Part shown: one piece after another, positions 5,424-8,793 of the stretch
How positions within the stretch are numbered: the first letter of the stretch is position 1
How the letters are laid out: each line of letters opens with the position of its first letter
NCBI GenBank assembly: GCA_034433995.1
Contig: DAOTZU010000223.1
Coordinates: 1 to 8,793, forward strand
DNA length: 8,793 bases
DNA from: DAOTZU01 sp034433995
GTDB lineage: Bacteria; Chloroflexota; Anaerolineae; UBA1429
Reading direction: 5' to 3'
Notes under the pieces: generated by a model
The model's database searches: none
What the model was told of the DNA's origin: nothing
The model's input: only the letters and a program-made list of their open reading frames with translations
Translations under genes and position numbers: made by a program

Positions 5424-6818
5424 TTGAGAGTTACCACAGAGACCGTGGCGACCAGGGAAGTCGTGCTCAGGATCGAGCCCGATCCGGACAAGGTGGAAAA
5501 GGCCATGCGCCAGGCCGCGCGGGAGATCTCGCGCTGGCGCCCGGTGCCCGGGTTTCGCCCCGGCAAGGCCCCGTATGATCTCGTCCTGCGCCTCTTTGGC
5601 CGCCGCGTGGTGCTGAACGAGGCCATCAACCACATGGCCGATGAGCTCTATCGCCAGGCGTTGCAAGAGGCCAACCTGGAACCTTTTGAGCCGGCCGCCT
5701 TGGATATCGAATCTGAGGATCCCTTGGTGCTCAAGGCTACCGTAGCCCTTCAGCCGGTGGTCACCTTGGGAGATTACCAGGCCCTGCATGTGGAGCCGGA
5801 GCCGGAGGTCTCGGTTACCGAGGAGATGATCCAGCAAGAGCTGGAGCGCCTGCGCCAGCGAAATGCCACGTACGAGACGGTGGAGCGCCCGGTGCAGATG
5901 GGTGATCGGGTGCAATTGGCGATCAAAGGCCTCAGCGATGGCGAGGTGGTGGTAGAGCAGGACTATATCTATAACATCCTGGATGAGAAACTGCCGCCGC
6001 CGGGCTTTGCCGAGGCCTTGGTGGGCATGCAGTTGGAGGAGACCCGCGAGTTCACGCTGGCCTATCCTGAGGACTTTGATAATGAGCGGCTGGCCGGCAA
6101 GGAGGTGCAGTTCACCGTCACATTGAAACACGCCAGCGAGGTCAAGCTGCCCGAGCTCAACGATGATTTCGCCAAGATGGTGGGCGATTACGAGACCTTG
6201 CAAGCTTTGCGCGAGTCCTTGGCGGAGGATATCCGCCTGCGGCTGGAGCGCGAGGCCCGCGAGCGCGAGGCCGAAGCTGTGCTCGATGCTTTGGTGGCCC
6301 AGACCACCATGGAATATCCCGCCGCGGCCGTGGAGCGCCAGCTGGACCACATGTTCGCCCGCGTTAAGGCGGAGGTGCAGCAAGTCGGTTTTCCGTGGGA
6401 GCGTTATTTGCAGCTCATCGGCCAGACCGAACAGGCTCTGCGCGACGAGTGGCGCCCCGATGCGGAGAGCGAGTTGCGGCGCCTCTTGGCGCTGGAAGAG
6501 TTCGCCAAGGCGGAAGGGATCAAGGTTGAGCGCGAAGAGCTTGTGGATGAAACCCTGTATCGGGCCAGCACGTATGGCCGCCGGGCGACCGATTTTCTGA
6601 ATCAAATGCGGCGGGATAGACGTTTGCTCGCTTCGCTCTATGAGGATGTGAGGATGCGCAAGGCATTGCGCCGGCTTGTGGCCAAAGTGACGGGCCGGCC
6701 GGAGGCGACCGAGGCCAAAGCACCGGAGGGCACCGCCAAAGCCCAGGAGGAAACGGCAGCCTCGCCAGAGGGCCCCGCTGAATCCTCCGAGGTGGCCGCG
6801 CCCCCCGCTGAGGCGTAA
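5424..6818 (+). CDS. tig: Trigger factor (ribosome-associated chaperone, PPIase)
   Basis: Trigger factor binds the ribosome exit tunnel near protein L23 and shelters nascent chains. The gene encodes 464 residues, near the usual 430-450 plus a tail. The N-terminal domain begins RVTTETV, the usual trigger-factor opening, and carries the ribosome-docking signature GFRPGKAP at 43-50. The FKBP-like prolyl isomerase domain spans about 155-240 (GDRVQLAIKG, then PPPGFAEALVGM). The helical C-terminal chaperone arms run to about 425. Residues 426-464 form a low-complexity Ala/Glu/Pro-rich acidic tail, probably disordered. The start is TTG, with a strong ribosome-binding site and the conserved N-terminus beginning there. 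It precedes clpP and clpX, the conserved bacterial order. No clear promoter is visible directly upstream, so it may depend on read-through past the hairpin at 5339. Confidence 0.97.
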   Translation: MRVTTETVATREVVLRIEPDPDKVEKAMRQAAREISRWRPVPGFRPGKAPYDLVLRLFGRRVVLNEAINHMADELYRQALQEANLEPFEPAALDIESEDPLVLKATVALQPVVTLGDYQALHVEPEPEVSVTEEMIQQELERLRQRNATYETVERPVQMGDRVQLAIKGLSDGEVVVEQDYIYNILDEKLPPPGFAEALVGMQLEETREFTLAYPEDFDNERLAGKEVQFTVTLKHASEVKLPELNDDFAKMVGDYETLQALRESLAEDIRLRLEREAREREAEAVLDALVAQTTMEYPAAAVERQLDHMFARVKAEVQQVGFPWERYLQLIGQTEQALRDEWRPDAESELRRLLALEEFAKAEGIKVEREELVDETLYRASTYGRRATDFLNQMRRDRRLLASLYEDVRMRKALRRLVAKVTGRPEATEAKAPEGTAKAQEETAASPEGPAESSEVAAPPAEA

Positions 6819-6841
6819 ATTTGGCGGTGAAGAGGCTGATG

Positions 6842-6894
6842 GGCGACGCTTCTTGTCCGGCGCAGGGTGAGCGTCAGGATGGGGCGTCGCCTTT
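6842..6894 (+). terminator. Stem-loop in the tig-clpP spacer
   Basis: GGCGACGC (6842-6849) pairs perfectly with GCGTCGCC (6884-6891) across a 34-base loop, followed by TTTGTGT. It lies 23 bases after the tig stop in the 141-bp spacer. The short T-run and long loop make it a weak terminator at best; it may be a transcript-processing or stability element between tig and clpP. I see no CIRCE-type (TTAGCACTC) heat-shock operator in this spacer. Confidence 0.4.
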
Positions 6895-6959
6895 GTGTAT
6901 TTACTGATCTGGCAGAGTTTCTGAGTTGATGCTGAAAGCTATGTTCGAGGAGGACCGCA

Positions 6960-7577
6960 ATGGACGCGAGGGCGTTGATTCCGATGGTGATCGAATCCAC
7001 AGGGCGCGGCGAGCGCGCCTATGATATCTATTCTTTGCTGCTCAAGGAGCGGATCATCTTCTTGGGCATGCCCATTGATGAGAACGTGGCCAACCTGGTG
7101 GTGGCCCAGTTGCTCTTCTTGGCCCGGGAGGATCCCGAGCGCGAGATAAAATTGTACATCCATTCCCCCGGTGGCATCATCTATGCGGGGCTGGCCATCT
7201 ATGACACCATGCAGAGCATCTCCTGCCCCATCGAGACCATCGCTGTGGGCAGCACGGCCAGCATGGCCACGGTGCTCTTGGCGGCGGGGACCCCTGGTCG
7301 GCGCTTTGCTCTGCCCAACGCCACCATCCACATCCATCAGCCTTTGGGCGGCGCCCGGGGGCAGGCCACGGACCTGCGCATTCAGGCCGAGGAGATCCTG
7401 CGCCTGCGCCAGCGGTTGAACGAGATCCTGGCCAAGCACACCGGCCAACCCATCGAGCGCATCGAGCGCGACACCGATCGGGACTTCTTTATGGATGCCC
7501 TCCAGGCCAAGGAGTATGGCATCGTGGATGACATTGTGCAGCCGGTGCAGCCAGCCAAGGAGACCAAGAAGCAATGA
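6960..7577 (+). CDS. clpP: ATP-dependent Clp protease proteolytic subunit
   Basis: ClpP is the serine peptidase that forms the double-heptamer chamber of ClpXP or ClpAP in the cytoplasm. It has 205 residues, the normal length. The N-terminus opens with the expected LIPMVIESTGRGERAYDIY. The catalytic triad is S101 in GSTASMA, H126 in IHIHQPLGG and D175 in IERDTDRDFF, with the spacing of E. coli S111/H136/D185. The oxyanion-side glycines are G71 and G72 in HSPGG. The nucleophile motif reads GSTAS where many ClpPs have GMAAS or GQAAS, a mild variant that keeps the catalytic serine. The ATG at 6960 has GAGGAGG 6 bases upstream. Its stop overlaps the clpX start by 4 bp, so the two are translationally coupled. 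Confidence 0.97.
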   Translation: MDARALIPMVIESTGRGERAYDIYSLLLKERIIFLGMPIDENVANLVVAQLLFLAREDPEREIKLYIHSPGGIIYAGLAIYDTMQSISCPIETIAVGSTASMATVLLAAGTPGRRFALPNATIHIHQPLGGARGQATDLRIQAEEILRLRQRLNEILAKHTGQPIERIERDTDRDFFMDALQAKEYGIVDDIVQPVQPAKETKKQ

Positions 7578-8793
7578 GCGCCAAGACCGCTCCGCGCTGC
7601 TCCTTCTGTGGGCGCTCGGAACAGATGGTGCGGCGCCTCATCGCCGGCCCCGATGGCGTATCCATCTGCGATGGGTGTGTGCAGCTTTGCCAGCAGATTC
7701 TGCAATCCGAGGGCGCCGCGGCCCAGGCCGCGCCCCTCACGCTGACCCAAGTGCCGCCGCCGCAAAAATTGTACGAGGCCCTCAGCGATTACGTGGTGGG
7801 CCAGGAACGGGCCAAGCGCGTCCTCTCGGTGGCCGTCTATAACCATTACAAGCGCGTGGTGGCCGGTCGCACCGAGGACGATGTGGAGGTGCAAAAGAGC
7901 AACATCCTCCTCATCGGCCCCACCGGCTGCGGCAAGACGTTGTTGGCCCAAACCCTGGCCCGCGTGTTGGAGGTGCCTTTTTGCATCGCCGATGCCACCT
8001 CTCTCACCGAGGCCGGTTACGTGGGCGAGGATGTGGAGAATATCCTGCTACGTCTGCTCCAGGCGGCGGATTTTAACGTGGCCCGCGCCGCCCAGGGCAT
8101 CGTGTACCTGGACGAGATCGACAAGACGGCGCGCAAGAGCGGCGCCAACCCCTCCATCACCCGCGATGTCTCTGGCGAGGGCGTGCAGCAGGCCCTCTTG
8201 AAGATTTTGGAGGGCACCGTGGCCAATGTGCCGCCCCAGGGCGGGCGGAAGCATCCTCACCAAGAGTTCATCCAGCTGGATACCACCAACATCCTCTTTA
8301 TCTGCGGTGGCGCTTTTCAGGGGCTGGAGGATATCGTCAGCGAGCGCACCAAGAGCAAAGGGCCGCTGGGGTTCGATGCCCTCGGTGCGCGCCAGGCTCG
8401 GCCCAGCCGCGCCGAGCTTTTGCGCCAGGTGACGCCCGATGACCTGCTCCGTTACGGCATGATCCCCGAATTCGTGGGGCGCTTGCCCGTGGTGGTGGCG
8501 GTGGATCCTTTGGAGGAGGATGACCTGGTGCGTATCCTCACGGAACCCAAGAACGCCCTAGTGCGCCAATACCAGCGGCTCTTGGCGTTGGATGGCGTGG
8601 AGCTGGAGTTCACCCCTGAGGCGTTGCGGGTGACGGCCCAAGAGGCCCTGCGGGGCCAAATGGGCGCCCGGGGCCTGCGCACGATCCTGGAGGAGACTCT
8701 CCTCGATGTCATGTACGAGCTGCCCTCCCATCCCGAGATCCGCCGCTGGACGGTGACCGCGGAGGATATCCTCAACCGGCGCAACAGCCCCAA
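7574..8793 (+). CDS. clpX: ClpX AAA+ unfoldase, 3'-truncated by window edge
   Basis: ClpX unfolds substrates with ATP and feeds them to ClpP. The 406 residues visible run off the window, and probably only some 10-25 are missing. The ATG overlaps the clpP stop (ATGA). The N-terminal zinc-binding domain has C9/C12 and C32/C35. Walker A is GPTGCGKT (115-122) and Walker B is IVYLDEID with D180/E181. The pore-1 loop is GYVG (148-151), the RKH pore loop is R225-H227, and the ClpP-docking loop is LGF (265-267, the IGF position). The Arg finger is R303 in IPEFVGRLPV, and sensor 2 is R366 in GARGLR. Every functional motif of an active ClpX is present, including the LGF that distinguishes it from ClpP-independent relatives. 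There is no separate strong ribosome-binding site, so translation is probably coupled to clpP. Confidence 0.97.
   Translation, partial: MSAKTAPRCSFCGRSEQMVRRLIAGPDGVSICDGCVQLCQQILQSEGAAAQAAPLTLTQVPPPQKLYEALSDYVVGQERAKRVLSVAVYNHYKRVVAGRTEDDVEVQKSNILLIGPTGCGKTLLAQTLARVLEVPFCIADATSLTEAGYVGEDVENILLRLLQAADFNVARAAQGIVYLDEIDKTARKSGANPSITRDVSGEGVQQALLKILEGTVANVPPQGGRKHPHQEFIQLDTTNILFICGGAFQGLEDIVSERTKSKGPLGFDALGARQARPSRAELLRQVTPDDLLRYGMIPEFVGRLPVVVAVDPLEEDDLVRILTEPKNALVRQYQRLLALDGVELEFTPEALRVTAQEALRGQMGARGLRTILEETLLDVMYELPSHPEIRRWTVTAEDILNRRNSP

Noticed and set aside
5373..6605. 410-residue minus-strand frame opposite tig
   Set aside because: It is antisense to a clearly recognised trigger factor. 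Long antisense frames are expected in GC-rich coding DNA, and its composition (Leu/His/Gln-rich) is typical of reverse-frame translation.
1..8793. Insertion sequence, prophage, toxin-antitoxin or defence module
   Set aside because: No transposase, integrase, phage gene, small paired genes or terminal inverted repeats were seen. The tRNA genes have no nearby integrase or duplicated 3' end suggesting an attachment site.

Overview
The window is GC-rich bacterial chromosome. It joins a small sugar/oxidoreductase segment to a conserved protein-quality-control locus. The tRNAs, the Shine-Dalgarno-led genes, trigger factor and ClpXP are all bacterial. The GC-rich composition, the family-level look of the proteins and the CTCTCCC/GGGAGAG palindromic repeat are what I would expect from Chloroflexota (Anaerolineae-like, possibly from a hot or metagenomic source). 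That placement is inference only, at roughly even confidence.

Layout. Positions 1-2607 hold the C-terminal 868 residues of a LacZ-type (GH2) beta-galactosidase, with all catalytic residues present; the start lies before the window. Positions 2608-2806 hold a dense repeat cluster: two identical 38-bp direct copies, one inverted diverged copy and a G-quadruplex-like run. Positions 2807-3616 encode a TIM-barrel amidohydrolase (amidohydrolase_2 type). A GC-rich hairpin without a T-run follows. Facing it on the minus strand (4814-3687) is an aldo/keto reductase with a C-terminal two-cluster ferredoxin-like domain. Between 4815 and 4978 is a divergent regulatory region with a consensus sigma70-type promoter (TTGACA, 16 bp, TATAAT) that drives a tRNA cluster: Lys(CUU), Leu(UAG), Gly(GCC). 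A terminator-like hairpin with TTTT follows tRNA-Gly. Next come tig (trigger factor, TTG start), a further hairpin, clpP, and clpX, which overlaps clpP by 4 bp (ATGA) and runs off the right edge.

How the genes work together. Trigger factor folds nascent chains at the ribosome. ClpP and ClpX form the ATP-dependent ClpXP protease, and tig-clpP-clpX is a classic conserved order. The left half looks like peripheral carbohydrate or redox metabolism, and nothing ties it functionally to the right half. The boundary is the divergent promoter region near 4815-4978.

I found no convincing new multi-gene system. The points most worth a second look are the repeat cluster with its G-run, the back-to-back TTGACA boxes in the divergent promoter region, and the AKR/iron-sulfur fusion next to an orphan amidohydrolase. 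Long reading frames antisense to genes and across the tRNAs are artefacts.
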